Assembly (NCBI RefSeq): GCF_000153405.2 | Contig: NC_020802.1 | Span: forward strand, 453,883 to 517,882 | Length of the DNA: 64,000 bases | Reading direction: 5' to 3' | Origin: Psychromonas sp. CNPT3 | Lineage (GTDB): Bacteria; Pseudomonadota; Gammaproteobacteria; Enterobacterales; Psychromonadaceae | In this document: one piece after another, positions 18,724 to 28,948 of the stretch | Numbering within the stretch: the first letter of the stretch is position 1 | How the letters are laid out: every line of letters begins with the position of its first letter | Notes under the pieces: generated by a model | What the model saw: the letters and a program-made list of their open reading frames with translations, nothing else | The model's database searches: none | What the model was told of the DNA's origin: nothing | Program-made: the position numbers and the translations under genes

Positions 18724-19740
18724 TTATAGCGGAGTTATTAATGTTTTACTTTTTTCTCCCGCGATTTCGCGGCTTAGTCGAGGCACTAAATAACCCGGTA
18801 GGGCAGCGCTTATCTCTAAAAGCAGTGCTTTGGCTTTTTGCTCTTCTAAGTCAAAATGTTGTGCGCCTTGTACTTTATCAAGTAGAAATAAGTAATAAGG
18901 GAGGATGTGTGCGTCAAACAGGGCCTCGCTAAGCGCGACGAGTGCCTCTGCGTTATCATTGACGCCTCGTAACAAGACACTTTGATTAAGAAGTTGAATG
19001 CCCGCATGGTGGAGTTTTAGCATCGCTATTTTAAAGGCCTTATCAATTTCATGCGCATGGTTAATATGTACGACGAAAACAACTTGTAAGCGCGTGGCTT
19101 TTAATATTTCACAAAGCCTATCGGTGACGCGTTGCGGGATAACAACAGGTAAACGCGTGTGGATACGTAAGCGTTTTAATTGTTTTAACTGTTGTAGTTC
19201 ATTGATCACATAATCTAAAAAATCATCTTTGCTCATCAATGGGTCGCCCCCACTTAAGATCACCTCATTGACATCTGGGTGCGCTTTTAGATAAAGGATC
19301 ACCTCTGCCAATTGTTTTTTATTTAAGTTATTGTCTTGATAGGGGAAGTGCCTACGGAAACAATAACGGCAGTTAACAGCGCATCCTGACTTTAAAACCA
19401 ATAAAATGCGACTTTTATACTTATGTAAGACACCTTGGATGCTATTATCGTGCTCTAGTAATGGATCGATGCTATAGCCTTCGACTTGTTTATCTTCATC
19501 CGTGATTGGCAACACTTGTCTTAAAAGCGGATCGTTAATGTCACCTTTTTTCATTTTTTTGATAAAAGGTAAAGGCACTAACATTGGAAAGTTTTTACGA
19601 GCAGGCTCGCTTAAAGCAAACATTTCGGGATTTAAGTCTAATAATTCCAATAGTTGCTGTGGATTTTTAATCGCATTGGCGAGTTCTTTTTGCCAAGAGG
19701 GCGCTGTATCGGTATTATTCACGTTAATTATTTTCATCAT
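18724..19740 (-). CDS. epmB: EF-P--(R)-beta-lysine pathway lysine 2,3-aminomutase EpmB
   Basis: EpmB is a radical-SAM, PLP-dependent enzyme that converts L-alpha-lysine to (R)-beta-lysine, which EpmA then attaches to EF-P. The 338-residue protein has the CxxxCxxC cluster in [18 protein letters not shown] near residue 120, the SAM-contacting ILSGGDPLM near residue 163 and a C-terminal [14 protein letters not shown] region with the PLP-binding Lys. It lacks the tetramerisation extension of catabolic lysine aminomutases, which marks EpmB. It is divergent from efp with a 29-bp gap, and epmA is 4.4 kb away. Confidence 0.95.
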   Translation of the reverse strand: MMKIINVNNTDTAPSWQKELANAIKNPQQLLELLDLNPEMFALSEPARKNFPMLVPLPFIKKMKKGDINDPLLRQVLPITDEDKQVEGYSIDPLLEHDNSIQGVLHKYKSRILLVLKSGCAVNCRYCFRRHFPYQDNNLNKKQLAEVILYLKAHPDVNEVILSGGDPLMSKDDFLDYVINELQQLKQLKRLRIHTRLPVVIPQRVTDRLCEILKATRLQVVFVVHINHAHEIDKAFKIAMLKLHHAGIQLLNQSVLLRGVNDNAEALVALSEALFDAHILPYYLFLLDKVQGAQHFDLEEQKAKALLLEISAALPGYLVPRLSREIAGEKSKTLITPL

Positions 19741-19769
19741 TTTTAAAATTAATTTATAAAGAGGTTATT

Positions 19770-20339
19770 ATGGCTACATATAGTACCAGTGAATTCAAAG
19801 GTGGGCTAAAATTCATGCTCGATAAAGAGCCTTGCGCCATCATTGATAATGAATTGGTGAAACCGGGTAAAGGGCAAGCCTTTAACCGTGTTAAATTTCG
19901 TAAATTATTGTCTGGTAAAGTGGTTGAAAAAACATTTAAATCAGGTGAGACGGTCGAAGCTGCTGATGTTATGGATATTGAACTTGTGTATTTGTATAAT
20001 GATGGCGAGTTTTATCATTTTATGGATAACAATACATTTGAGCAAGTGGCTGCGGATGCAAAAGCCGTCGGTGATATGGAAAAGTGGTTAGTAGAACAAA
20101 ATATATGCACAATCACACTGTGGAATGATAATCCTATTGCAGTGACCCCTGCGAATTTTGTTGAAATTGAAGTGACAGACACCGATCCTGGCCTTAAAGG
20201 TGACACCGCAGGAACGGGCGGTAAGCCAGCAACACTTGCAACGGGCGCAACTATTCGCGTGCCTTTGTTTATTCAAATCGGTGAAGTGGTACGCGTGGAT
20301 ACGCGTAGTGCAGAATATGTAGGGCGTGTTAAAAAATAA
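19770..20339 (+). CDS. efp: Elongation factor P
   Basis: EF-P binds stalled ribosomes between the P and E sites and relieves arrest at polyproline stretches. The 189-residue protein has the three family domains: an N-terminal KOW-like domain and two OB folds, the last ending [11 protein letters not shown]. Lys34 in VKPGKGQ is the site beta-lysylated by EpmA after EpmB. GAGG lies before ATG 19770. It is divergent from epmB and convergent with frdD, with a shared bidirectional terminator. Confidence 0.97.
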   Translation: MATYSTSEFKGGLKFMLDKEPCAIIDNELVKPGKGQAFNRVKFRKLLSGKVVEKTFKSGETVEAADVMDIELVYLYNDGEFYHFMDNNTFEQVAADAKAVGDMEKWLVEQNICTITLWNDNPIAVTPANFVEIEVTDTDPGLKGDTAGTGGKPATLATGATIRVPLFIQIGEVVRVDTRSAEYVGRVKK

Positions 20340-20361
20340 CCTCGCTATTACCGATAAAAAA

Positions 20362-20380
20362 AACCAGCATTATGCTGGTT
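20362..20380. terminator. Bidirectional terminator between efp and frdD
   Basis: AACCAGCAT pairs with ATGCTGGTT around a tiny loop, with A-run and T-run flanks, suited to ending both efp and the frd operon. Confidence 0.88.
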
Positions 20381-20408
20381 TTTTTATGCGTTATATTGAT
20401 ATCTTTTA

Positions 20409-20786
20409 TTAAAACATTTGTATTAATAATGCAAATACAAAGACACTCACTGAAAAAGCAAAGCCATAACAAAGCACTTGTTGCAGGTCACGTCCACGTT
20501 TAACGCCTAAATCATGTAAACCATGAAAAATGCGGTGTAATGTATGCCAAAGCGGTAGGGCAACAAGCACCAAAATAATGATCGCACCATACCAAGTACC
20601 CGCAAAACTATGCAGGTTATTATAACTAAAATGACTTCTATCAATGTAACCCATCGGGATAAGTAAGCCGGTGATAAGTATCATGACGGGCGTAAGAAAA
20701 GCACAAAGCATGCCTCCTGCGCCAAATAAGCCCCAAAAAATAGGCTCATGTGAGCGTACATATACTTTTTCTGTTAATTTTGTCAT
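20409..20786 (-). CDS. frdD: Fumarate reductase membrane subunit D
   Basis: FrdD, with FrdC, anchors the FrdAB catalytic dimer in the inner membrane and binds menaquinol. About 125 residues with three hydrophobic segments; HEPIFWGLFGAGGM near the N-terminus and LPLWHTLHRIFHGLHDL near residue 80 are the family signatures. ATG 20786 is favoured over a GTG at 20789 because AGGAG sits at the better distance. It is the last gene of frdABCD, 9 bp after frdC. Confidence 0.94.
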   Translation of the reverse strand: MTKLTEKVYVRSHEPIFWGLFGAGGMLCAFLTPVMILITGLLIPMGYIDRSHFSYNNLHSFAGTWYGAIIILVLVALPLWHTLHRIFHGLHDLGVKRGRDLQQVLCYGFAFSVSVFVFALLIQMF

Positions 20787-20795
20787 CACATTCTC

Positions 20796-21185
20796 CTATA
20801 AAGTTATGAGCAATAAGCACAAAACGCTAATCACGACAAAAGCCGCATAATGCGTTGCTACAATCACGTTATCTTCAAGGCGTCTGCCTTTTATCCATAA
20901 AGCCATCGCTTTTGGCGCCAAAGCAAACCAAGTGATGCTGTGGTATAACGCAAAAATAAGAACGATTAGGTGTAATGCGATAAACAAAGGATTTTGTAAC
21001 GTGTCTAACCAGCTATTAAAAGCGGCTTCACTGCGACTTAAGCAGAGTAATCCCCAAGTTAGTACAAGGCTATAGAAGGTAATAAAAACACTGCTACCTT
21101 CACGGAGCATATACATTGTATAAAACCGCGATTTTAACCACCAATTGGTTTCTATTTGATACGTATAAGGCTTACGTTTACTCAT
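20796..21185 (-). CDS. frdC: Fumarate reductase membrane subunit C
   Basis: FrdC is the second membrane anchor and contributes to the quinol site. The 129-residue protein has the typical opening KRKPYTYQIETNWWLKSRFYTMYMLREG, where the Glu in REG lies near the quinol site in E. coli, and three hydrophobic segments. ATG 21185 is chosen because AGGAGA lies just before it and the sequence begins as FrdC does; the frame extends to 21209 without support. It is third in the operon. Confidence 0.95.
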   Translation of the reverse strand: MSKRKPYTYQIETNWWLKSRFYTMYMLREGSSVFITFYSLVLTWGLLCLSRSEAAFNSWLDTLQNPLFIALHLIVLIFALYHSITWFALAPKAMALWIKGRRLEDNVIVATHYAAFVVISVLCLLLITL

Positions 21186-21228
21186 CTGTTTCTCCTGCAT
21201 TGATAACAATGAAATGGAATTTAGGCAT

Positions 21229-21966
21229 TTAATCGGGGTTAAATAAACCGATTAGATAATCTTTACTACTTTCAACTTTAAGTAGTTGGATAGCCGCTGC
21301 TGGATCCACCCCTTTAGGGCAGACGACAGAGCAGTAACCGACAAACGTACAGCCCCAAACACCTTCTTCTTGGTTCACTATTTTCATTCTTTGCGCGCTA
21401 CCAGCATCACGGTCGTCGCGTTCATAACGGGCCAGCAGAGCAAGAGCCGCCGGACCAATGAAGTGCTTGTCTAGTCCATATTGTGGACATGCAGCATAAC
21501 AAAGACCACAATTAATACACATTGAAAATTGCTTGTATTTTTCCATTTGCAACGGCGTTTGTTTGTATTCTCCGCCCGCAGTACAAACATTATCCCCAGG
21601 GATAAGGTAAGGTTTTACCGATTCGAGTTTTTCCATGAAATCGTCCATTACGACAACAAGATCACGCTCGATAGGGAAGTTAGTTAACGGCGCTAAACTA
21701 ATGGTTTTAGGATAATAATCACGTAAAAAAACTTTGCACCCTAATTTTGGTACATTATTGACCATCAGGCCACAACTCCCACAGATGGCCATTTTACATG
21801 ACCAACGAAAACTGACAGTCGCATCTATATTATCTTTGATATATTGCAATGCATCTAAGATAGACATGTTTTCATCATAAGGAAGTTCAAAACTCTGCGT
21901 GTATGGCTTGTCATCCGTTTCCGGGTGATAGCGTAAAATATCGATAAGCATCATGTCTTTGCTCAT
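21229..21966 (-). CDS. frdB: Fumarate reductase iron-sulfur subunit
   Basis: FrdB passes electrons from menaquinol to FAD through three iron-sulfur clusters. The 245-residue protein shows the [2Fe-2S] ligands in [15 protein letters not shown] (about residues 57-71) and the later Cys in the same domain, then the [4Fe-4S] and [3Fe-4S] ligands in [12 protein letters not shown] near residue 150 and [14 protein letters not shown] near 205. Its ATG overlaps the frdA stop as ATGA, so translation is coupled. Confidence 0.96.
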   Translation of the reverse strand: MSKDMMLIDILRYHPETDDKPYTQSFELPYDENMSILDALQYIKDNIDATVSFRWSCKMAICGSCGLMVNNVPKLGCKVFLRDYYPKTISLAPLTNFPIERDLVVVMDDFMEKLESVKPYLIPGDNVCTAGGEYKQTPLQMEKYKQFSMCINCGLCYAACPQYGLDKHFIGPAALALLARYERDDRDAGSAQRMKIVNQEEGVWGCTFVGYCSVVCPKGVDPAAAIQLLKVESSKDYLIGLFNPD

Positions 21967-23747
21967 TTTATACCCTCTAACGTTGCTTTTTTATCACCAG
22001 CTGCACCATAAACTCTTTGTGCTGGCTGACTACGAGTGATAGTGACATCACAATATTTTATTTGTGGCGCGCTATCTTCTTTAAAATACGCGAGACTATG
22101 TTTTAAGTATTTTTTATCATCGCGTGCTTCAAAGCCGTCGATACGTTGATGTGAACCACGTGATTCTTCTCGGTTGATAGCACTATATGCCATGGATAAT
22201 GCGATATCGAGGAGATGTCCAAGCTCAATGGCATATAAAAATTCAGTATTAAATACACTCGACTTATCTTCAATTTTTATATTCTTATAGCGCGCTTTAA
22301 GTGCATGTAATGTATCAATGGTTTTTTGCATAGAAACTGCGGTGCGGTAAATGCCAACGCCTTCTTCCATTGTATCGCCCATTTCATCACGAATATCTGA
22401 CATTTTTTCAGTGCCATTACTGTGTAAAAATGCTTCTGTTCGTTGCACTATTGCTTGTGCTTTTGTTTCTAATATTTGTCTATCAGAGTGCGTCTGCTGT
22501 GATGCATAAAGGCCCGCTTCTTGGCCTGCAAGTTTGCCGAAGACGACAATTTCTGACAGTGAGTTTGAGCCTAAACGGTTAGCTCCATGTAAGCCGACAG
22601 ATGCACATTCACCAACGGCATATAGGCCTTGGATAGATGTTTCTGTTTTGTTATTGGTTTCAATGCCTCCCATAGTATAATGTACGGTTGGGCGTACAGG
22701 GATAGGCTCATGGACTGGATCAACACCGACATAGGCTTTTGCGAGTTCTCGAATAAAAGGTAAGCGCTCATTAATGAGAGCTTCGCCAAGGTGGCGTAAA
22801 TCAAGGTGTATGTAATCACCGCGTTTACCTTTAAATACATTGCCTTTTTGTTGCTCTTGCCAGAAACTTTGACTGATCTTATCGCGCGGGCCAAGTTCCA
22901 TATATTTATTTTTAGTGGTGCCAAGAGGCACTTCAGGACCCATTCCATAGTCTTGTAAGTAACGATAGCCGTCTTTGTTGGTTAATATTCCACCCTCGCC
23001 ACGGCAACCTTCAGTCATTAAGATGCCACTGCCAGGTAGTCCTGTTGGGTGATATTGTACAAATTCCATATCGCGTAGCGCAACGCCATGACGATAAGCG
23101 AGAGCCATGCCATCACCGGTTACAATACCGCCGTTGGTATTATAACGATATACTCGCCCAGCACCTCCGGTCGCCATGATCACAGATTTTGCTTGTATTA
23201 ATTTAACTTCACCGGCTGCAATATCTAACAGTAAAACGCCTTGGATTTTGTTGTCTTCAATAATCAAATCTAAGCAAAAATGCTCATCGAAGCGGGTGAT
23301 ATTTGGGTATTGTAATGAGGTTTGAAAAAGAGTGTGTAACAGATGGAAGCCACTTTTATCGGCTGCAAACCAGGTGCGCTCTATTTTCATACCGCCAAAG
23401 GCACGTACATTGACAGAGCCATCTTCTTTACGGCTCCAAGGACATCCCCAATGCTCTAATTGGATCAATTCTTCGCGTGCATTTTCAACGAAGTATTGTA
23501 CGACATCTTGTTCACAGAGCCAGTCTCCACCCGAAACGGTATCATCAAAGTGATGATCCAACGTGTCGTGATCTTGAGTGACAGCGGCTGCCCCGCCTTC
23601 TGCCGCAACGGTATGGCTGCGCATAGGGTAAACTTTAGAGATCAACGCAATATTGAGCTCTGGTTGTTGTTTTGCGATTTCAAGTGCAGCACGTAGCCCT
23701 GCACCTCCTGCCCCTATGATCGCGACATCGGTAGTAATTATTTGCAC
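21963..23747 (-). CDS. frdA: Fumarate reductase flavoprotein subunit
   Basis: FrdA reduces fumarate to succinate in anaerobic respiration and carries covalent FAD. The 594-residue protein has the dinucleotide-binding [12 protein letters not shown], the FAD-linking His in [10 protein letters not shown] near residue 45, the active-site segment [25 protein letters not shown] and [10 protein letters not shown]. The start is probably a GTG at 23747: GGAG lies 6 bases before it and translation then begins MQIITTD, matching E. coli FrdA. ATGs at 23753 and 23759 overlap that ribosome site. Fumarate reductase is preferred to succinate dehydrogenase because frdC and frdD follow. Confidence 0.96.
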   Translation of the reverse strand: MQIITTDVAIIGAGGAGLRAALEIAKQQPELNIALISKVYPMRSHTVAAEGGAAAVTQDHDTLDHHFDDTVSGGDWLCEQDVVQYFVENAREELIQLEHWGCPWSRKEDGSVNVRAFGGMKIERTWFAADKSGFHLLHTLFQTSLQYPNITRFDEHFCLDLIIEDNKIQGVLLLDIAAGEVKLIQAKSVIMATGGAGRVYRYNTNGGIVTGDGMALAYRHGVALRDMEFVQYHPTGLPGSGILMTEGCRGEGGILTNKDGYRYLQDYGMGPEVPLGTTKNKYMELGPRDKISQSFWQEQQKGNVFKGKRGDYIHLDLRHLGEALINERLPFIRELAKAYVGVDPVHEPIPVRPTVHYTMGGIETNNKTETSIQGLYAVGECASVGLHGANRLGSNSLSEIVVFGKLAGQEAGLYASQQTHSDRQILETKAQAIVQRTEAFLHSNGTEKMSDIRDEMGDTMEEGVGIYRTAVSMQKTIDTLHALKARYKNIKIEDKSSVFNTEFLYAIELGHLLDIALSMAYSAINREESRGSHQRIDGFEARDDKKYLKHSLAYFKEDSAPQIKYCDVTITRSQPAQRVYGAAGDKKATLEGIK

Positions 23748-24187
23748 ATGCATCTCCATCAAAAAAATATGAACTTTTCATACGTAATTGTAACAATCAT
23801 AGTTTAAAAAGATGTGAGAGCGGTAGTGTTTTTAAAGGAGTTAACGAAGGATCCGCGTGAACTTTGTTTTAAATCAAAGATGCTTAACTCAATGTAAAAA
23901 TAAAGTGATTTTATCGATTTAAGGGGAACTCAATAGACCTGTTATATACCCCCGCTATCGAAGAAGCCTTGTACAGCCTTGCTTGTAGTGCTATTTAAGG
24001 CTCTGCGCGATCTGAGATTTATATTTATAGTGGTCATGTTTCATACAATCTGCCTGTGGGATATTACGCTTTAAATTTTATCGATGGGAAGCGAAGCCCA
24101 ATTTGGCTTGCTGACTTAGCATCTTTAAGTATCATGTCTATACAACAGTTTGTTAAGCTTAATAGTTATCAATTAAAAGGGAATAAT
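23748..24187. other. Divergent control region frdA / epmA
   Basis: About 440 bp without a gene. It holds the FNR-like box at 23864-23877 on the frd side. Nothing else specific is recognised; an open frame from 24056 into epmA has no ribosome site. Confidence 0.55.
23864..23877. promoter_or_regulatory. FNR-like box upstream of frdA
   Basis: TTGTT-TTAA-ATCAA has one half identical to the FNR consensus and the other with one mismatch, 117 bp before frdA. frd operons are classical FNR targets. Confidence 0.5.
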
Positions 24188-25168
24188 ATGAATTGGTTAC
24201 CGGATGCAAATATACTTTTATTGAAAAAACGTGCGCGTATCATACAAGGTATTCGTCAGTTTTTTATCGATCGTGATTTGTTAGAGGTGGAAACGCCAAG
24301 TTTAAGTCAATCGGGCGTTACGGATCAGCATCTCGCTTGTTTTAAAACCTATTTTATTGGGCCTGAAATTAGCATTGAAAAAGCAGAGCCGTTAGGTACG
24401 CCTTTATATTTACAGACATCTCCTGAATTTCATATGAAACGCTTACTGTCCGCCGGAAGTGGCTCTATTTTCCAAATTTCTAAAGCATTTCGTAATGAAG
24501 AATCTGGGCGTTATCATAATCCTGAATTTACATTGTTAGAATGGTATCGCATTGATTTTGACCACTTCCAATTAATGCAAGAAATGGATCAATTATTACA
24601 ACAAGTGCTGTCTTGTGAGCCCGCTAAAAAAATGACCTATCAGCACGCTTTTATGCAGATACTGCAAGTCGATCCCTTAAGCGCGAGTTTAGAGCAATTA
24701 AAAGAGGCGGGGCAGTCTTTGCATCTTGGTGAGGTGTTAGACAATGAAAAGGATTTTGATACCGTGCTGCAATTACTTTTTTGTTTTGCAATTGAGCCGG
24801 TTATTGCACAAGAGAAACCTTGTTTTATTTATGATTTTCCCGCATCACAAGCGGCCCTTGCACGTATTAGTCCTGTAGATAAGCGCGTTGCTGAGCGTTT
24901 TGAGGTCTATTACAAAGGTATTGAACTCGCTAATGGCTTTCATGAGCTAAATGACAGTGCAGAGCAGTTACGGCGCTTTGAGCATGATAATTGTTTACGT
25001 AGAGCGAATGCATTACCCGAAATGCCCATCGACTTTCGTTTTGTGGCCTCATTAAATAAATTGCCCAATTGCGCAGGCGTTGCATTGGGAATTGATCGTT
25101 TGATAATGCTTGCGACAGCGCAAAAACATATCGATAAAGTATTGAGCTTTAGCATAAAAGGTGCATAA
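24188..25168 (+). CDS. epmA: EF-P--(R)-beta-lysine ligase EpmA
   Basis: EpmA (GenX/PoxA) is a lysyl-tRNA synthetase paralogue that attaches beta-lysine to Lys34 of EF-P. The 326-residue protein is a class II synthetase catalytic domain without the anticodon-binding domain: VETPSLSQSGVTDQHL, the motif 2 region FRNEESGRYHNPEFTLLEWYR, and the C-terminal motif 3 GVALGIDRLIML. ATG 24188 (MNWLPDA) is chosen because AAAAGGG precedes it and the family starts there. It is divergent from frdABCD, as in E. coli. Confidence 0.95.
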   Translation: MNWLPDANILLLKKRARIIQGIRQFFIDRDLLEVETPSLSQSGVTDQHLACFKTYFIGPEISIEKAEPLGTPLYLQTSPEFHMKRLLSAGSGSIFQISKAFRNEESGRYHNPEFTLLEWYRIDFDHFQLMQEMDQLLQQVLSCEPAKKMTYQHAFMQILQVDPLSASLEQLKEAGQSLHLGEVLDNEKDFDTVLQLLFCFAIEPVIAQEKPCFIYDFPASQAALARISPVDKRVAERFEVYYKGIELANGFHELNDSAEQLRRFEHDNCLRRANALPEMPIDFRFVASLNKLPNCAGVALGIDRLIMLATAQKHIDKVLSFSIKGA

Positions 25169-25278
25169 AGGGATGTTTTTAGAGTGTTAGCTCACTGTTT
25201 TTAGTTTGTTATCTCTTTTATTAAATAATTTGATATATGCTTAATATGAGAGTGGAAATGATGATTTGTGAGGTGTTT

Positions 25279-25539
25279 ATGTCAATACAAAAAATACAAT
25301 CAGAGTTTGATAAACTATCTAATATTTTAAATAATAATATTATTGCGGATGAGTGTACTGCCGGTACGCTAAAAGAGGTACATGATCAATTACAAGAGGC
25401 TATTTTGTCGGGTGATCCTGCGCAGTATTTACGCAATAAAAAGATAACACAACAATTACTCTTGTTTGAAGAAACAAGTCCTGTCGTTGGGAAAGTGATC
25501 AAAGATATTATGAACACACTTGCGGGGATGGGAATTTAG
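25279..25539 (+). CDS. Small protein of unknown function
   Basis: An 86-residue, probably helical, soluble protein with GAGG correctly spaced before ATG 25279; the frame opens at 25237 but that start has no ribosome site. It has no signal peptide, membrane segment or motif I recognise. Charged and polar residues alternate with Leu/Ile in a pattern that could form a helical bundle. It is convergent with rpsT and shares its bidirectional terminator, so it is probably expressed as a single gene. Confidence 0.6.
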   Translation: MSIQKIQSEFDKLSNILNNNIIADECTAGTLKEVHDQLQEAILSGDPAQYLRNKKITQQLLLFEETSPVVGKVIKDIMNTLAGMGI

Positions 25540-25583
25540 TGTTTTTTTTATAAAACAGATGTATAAATTTTAGATACAAAAAA

Positions 25584-25600
25584 ACCGACATAAAGTCGGT
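25584..25600. terminator. Bidirectional terminator, small gene / rpsT
   Basis: ACCGAC and GTCGGT pair around a 5-base loop, with eight A's before and seven T's after. Confidence 0.88.
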
Positions 25601-25619
25601 TTTTTTATTCAGCTTAAAA

Positions 25620-25880
25620 TTAAAGTGCTTTAATTTTTGCTGATAAACGGCTTTTCTTACGAGCAACCATATTTTTATTTATTAAGCCTTTAGTCGCAAA
25701 TTTATCTAACATTGCTTGTAGCTTAACAAATTCAGTTGTAGCAACTTCTTTATTACCAGCTTCAATTGCAACAACAACTTTCTTAATAAATGTACGCATC
25801 ATTGTGCGACGGCTTGCATTATGTTTACGGCGTCTTTCAGATTGAATCGCACGTTTTTTAGCAGACTTGATATTAGCCAA
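25620..25880 (-). CDS. rpsT: 30S ribosomal protein S20
   Basis: S20 is a primary 16S rRNA-binding protein of the 30S subunit body. The 86-residue basic protein has the typical [19 protein letters not shown] opening, and the helices characteristic of S20 end with [14 protein letters not shown]. Its promoter is clear (annotated separately). Its location upstream of murJ-ribF-ileS is the common gammaproteobacterial order. Confidence 0.98.
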   Translation of the reverse strand: MANIKSAKKRAIQSERRRKHNASRRTMMRTFIKKVVVAIEAGNKEVATTEFVKLQAMLDKFATKGLINKNMVARKKSRLSAKIKAL

Positions 25881-26293
25881 GATCCTAACTCCTAAATTCT
25901 GTATAACAAGGTATAATCAAAGATCGGGGAATATGCCTTGTAACACGTGTATTGTCAAATGGTTTTTATAATTAACCGCTGAAAAAAACTGTGAATGATC
26001 CTGACAGATGGTTAAACTGCGCGCATTTTATACTTTACACTAGAGAGAAGCAAATTAAGCGCGCTTTAATTTGTATGTATTTGTAATTTTCTTTGTGATC
26101 GAGCGCTAATTGGGCATTTATACTCATAAATACATAAAGAGGTGACCTTATTTATTTGTTTTTTAGATAGAAAAACAATATCTTGTTTGTTATTTTTATT
26201 TTTTTTATAAAAATATTCAATATCCGTTATATTTATGGGCATTAAAACCCAAGTCGATCAATAAATGAGCTAAATGAAGTTTAGGGAACGTTT
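25881..26293. other. Divergent region rpsT / murJ
   Basis: About 410 AT-rich bases. The rpsT promoter lies at 25930-25958. Between about 26030 and 26290 I see no further recognisable element apart from the GGGAA ribosome site of murJ. Confidence 0.5.
25930..25958 (-). promoter_or_regulatory. Sigma-70 promoter of rpsT
   Basis: On the minus strand TTGACA is followed after exactly 17 bp by CATATT. The transcript would have a leader of about 45 bases before rpsT. Confidence 0.75.
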
Positions 26294-27856
26294 GTGAGTA
26301 AAAAATTATTAAGATCCGGTTTGATTGTCAGTTCCATGACTTTTATTTCGCGTATATTAGGATTAGTTCGTGATGTTGTTATTGCACATTTAATGGGGGC
26401 AGGAGCTGCTGCTGATGTCTTTTTCTTTGCCAATAAAATCCCTAATTTTTTACGTCGTTTATTTGCAGAAGGTGCATTTTCTCAAGCCTTTGTACCGGTA
26501 CTGACTGAATATGAGAAGACGCAACCTAAAAGTGAAGTCAAAAAATTAGTGGCTGCGGTCTCGGGCACCTTAGGTTGTATTGTCACTCTCCTCACGATAG
26601 CGGGCGTATTAGGCTCCTCGGTGATCACTGCATTATTTGGATTCGGGTGGTTTCTAGACTGGTATAATGGCGGGCCTGATGCTTACAAATTTGAACTTGC
26701 ATCAAATATGCTTAAAATTACTTTTCCTTATTTATGGTTTATTACGTTCACCGCGCTCTCTGGGGCTATTTTAAATACGATGGGTAAATTTGCCGTCGCA
26801 GCCTTTACGCCTGTTTTTCTAAATGTCGCCATCATTGCGTGTGCATTACTTCTTTCTCCTCATTTAGCGCAACCTGAATTTGGTTTGGCTATCGGCGTTT
26901 TATTAGGAGGCATTATTCAGTTTTGTTTTCAAATCCCGTTTATGCGTAAAGAGGGTATGTTGGTAAGACCCCGTTGGGATTGGCATCATCCGGGGGTGGT
27001 AAAAATTAGAACCTTGATGATCCCTGCCTTGTTTGGTGTATCCGTCAGTCAAATTAATTTGTTATTAGATACTTTTATTGCCAGTTTTTTACAAACAGGC
27101 TCAATTAGTTGGCTTTATTATTCAGATAGATTATTAGAATTTCCACTTGGCTTGTTTGGGATAGCCATTGCGACCGTTATTTTACCGAGTTTATCTGCGT
27201 CACATTTGCAAAAATCTGGCGATGAGTTTAAAAAAACCATCGATTGGGGCATTCGCATGGTGTTCTTGTTAGGGGTTCCTGCTATGTTGGGACTGATTAT
27301 TTTGGCTGAGCCAATGTTACGTGTTTTATTTATGCGTGGTGAATTTTCACTGGGTGATATTAGCCACTCAGCGATGAGTTTATGGGCATATGGCTCAGGT
27401 TTACTTAGTTTTATGTTAGTAAAGGTATTAGCGCCTGCGTATTATGCCCGTCAAGATACTAAGACCCCGGTTAAATTTGGCATTATCGCCATGGTTAGTA
27501 ATATGATCCTTAATATTATTTTTGTGTTTCCTTTTGGGTATGTGGGCCTCGCCATCGCGACCGCGCTTTCTGCCTCTTTAAATGCCGGATTATTATGGTT
27601 TGGTTTATATCAACGCGGGGTTTATAAAAAACAAGCCGATACGGTATTTGTGTTGCTAAGAGTCGTGATTGCAGCCTTACTGATGGGGGGGACTATTTTT
27701 TACTTTAATCCGTTATTGCTAGAATGGAGCCAATACTCTCAATTTGAAGCGACTTATAAACTTGCCTTGTTTATTATATCCGGAGGCGCTGTTTATCTTT
27801 TTTGCGCGTTGTTATTAGGTTTACGTGTGCGTCATTTTAAAATATCTACGACGTAA
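26294..27856 (+). CDS. murJ: Lipid II flippase MurJ
   Basis: MurJ (MviN) flips lipid II across the inner membrane for peptidoglycan synthesis. The 520-residue protein has the family's 14 hydrophobic segments; the opening FISRILGLVRDVVIAHLMGAG and AFSQAFVPVL near residue 62 are diagnostic, and charged cavity residues (several Arg) are in the first half. GTG start at 26294 with GGGAA before it. It lies between rpsT and ribF, as in Vibrio and Shewanella. Confidence 0.96.
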   Translation: MSKKLLRSGLIVSSMTFISRILGLVRDVVIAHLMGAGAAADVFFFANKIPNFLRRLFAEGAFSQAFVPVLTEYEKTQPKSEVKKLVAAVSGTLGCIVTLLTIAGVLGSSVITALFGFGWFLDWYNGGPDAYKFELASNMLKITFPYLWFITFTALSGAILNTMGKFAVAAFTPVFLNVAIIACALLLSPHLAQPEFGLAIGVLLGGIIQFCFQIPFMRKEGMLVRPRWDWHHPGVVKIRTLMIPALFGVSVSQINLLLDTFIASFLQTGSISWLYYSDRLLEFPLGLFGIAIATVILPSLSASHLQKSGDEFKKTIDWGIRMVFLLGVPAMLGLIILAEPMLRVLFMRGEFSLGDISHSAMSLWAYGSGLLSFMLVKVLAPAYYARQDTKTPVKFGIIAMVSNMILNIIFVFPFGYVGLAIATALSASLNAGLLWFGLYQRGVYKKQADTVFVLLRVVIAALLMGGTIFYFNPLLLEWSQYSQFEATYKLALFIISGGAVYLFCALLLGLRVRHFKISTT

Positions 27857-27926
27857 ATTTAATGAATAAGTCGTCAACATTATGAAACGCACACAAAGGA
27901 CTTGTCTTTTTGATGCGTTTTGCACC

Positions 27927-27954
27927 TTGATTGGGGCTAGGTATGCTATATAAT
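27927..27954 (+). promoter_or_regulatory. Probable sigma-70 promoter of ribF-ileS
   Basis: TTGATT, 16 bp, then a perfect TATAAT, 36 bp before the ribF start. Confidence 0.55.
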
Positions 27955-27989
27955 CATTTTCTTTTCTTTAAAAAATTTAAGTCAAAATA

Positions 27990-28919
27990 ATGGAATTAGT
28001 GCGTGGTATTCATAATCTTAAAACAAGACACCAAGGCTGCGTCTTAAGCATTGGTAATTTTGATGGCATTCATTTAGGTCATCAAATTGTTTTATCTCGC
28101 CTATTGCAGGAAGCTAAGCGCTTACGCGTTCCTTCCATGTTAATGACATTCGAGCCACAACCAGCAGAATTATTTTTAGGTGCAAAAGCCCCTGCTCGCT
28201 TGAGCCGATTGCGCGATAAATTTGTGCAATTGCAAAAATTAAAATTAGATCGATTATTGTGTATTTCGTTTACGCGAGAATTTGCTAATATGGAGGCTCA
28301 CACCTTTATCAATGAATTATTGATAAAGAAATTAAATGTAAAGTTTTTAGTCGTGGGTGATGATTTCCATTTTGGGTATCAGCGCAAAGGTAACTTTGAG
28401 TTACTTAAAGAGGCGGGTAAAAAACAGGGTTTTGTGGTACTTGATACACAAAGCTTAATGCATCAAGATCTGCGAATAAGTAGTACCGCTATTCGACAAT
28501 TTTTAGCGTCTGGTGAATTACAACAAGCTCAAAAAATGTTGGGACGAAAATACAATATAGCGGGACGAGTAAGTCATGGTAAAAAATTAGGACGAACGAT
28601 TGGTGTCCCTACTGCTAATATCTTTTTAAAACGTCGTGTCGCACCTGTTTCAGGTGTTTTTGTGGTCAGTGTTCAAGGTATCGCTGGACGCATTTATCGT
28701 GGTGTGGCAAACATAGGCACAAGACCTACCGTCAATGGAACTGAGCAACAGTTAGAAGTACATATTCTAAATTTTGAGGGTGATCTTTATGGCTCTCAGC
28801 TACAAGTGATTTTAGAAAAGAAATTACGAGATGAAGTTAAGTTTTGCTCATTTGACGCTTTAAAAGAACAAATAAAAAAAGATATTACGCAAGCCCAACA
28901 GTGGCATCAAAACAATTAA
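27990..28919 (+). CDS. ribF: Bifunctional riboflavin kinase/FAD synthetase
   Basis: RibF phosphorylates riboflavin to FMN and adenylates FMN to FAD. The 309-residue protein has an N-terminal nucleotidyltransferase domain with SIGNFDGIHLGHQ near residue 22 (HxGH-type) and ISSTAIRQFLASG near 165, and a C-terminal flavokinase domain with GRTIGVPTANIFL near 205. It is first in the ribF-ileS-lspA-fkpB-ispH series and has its own likely promoter. The ribosome site is weak. Confidence 0.96.
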   Translation: MELVRGIHNLKTRHQGCVLSIGNFDGIHLGHQIVLSRLLQEAKRLRVPSMLMTFEPQPAELFLGAKAPARLSRLRDKFVQLQKLKLDRLLCISFTREFANMEAHTFINELLIKKLNVKFLVVGDDFHFGYQRKGNFELLKEAGKKQGFVVLDTQSLMHQDLRISSTAIRQFLASGELQQAQKMLGRKYNIAGRVSHGKKLGRTIGVPTANIFLKRRVAPVSGVFVVSVQGIAGRIYRGVANIGTRPTVNGTEQQLEVHILNFEGDLYGSQLQVILEKKLRDEVKFCSFDALKEQIKKDITQAQQWHQNN

Positions 28920-28948
28920 CAATTCAATCGTAACATGGAATAAAACCG

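Noticed and set aside
23763-24050. Possible tRNA or structured RNA in the frdA/epmA gap
   Set aside because: Some inverted repeats exist but no cloverleaf or known riboswitch core could be traced.
24056-24187. N-terminal extension of EpmA
   Set aside because: The added 44 residues match nothing in the family, and ATG 24188 has a good ribosome site.
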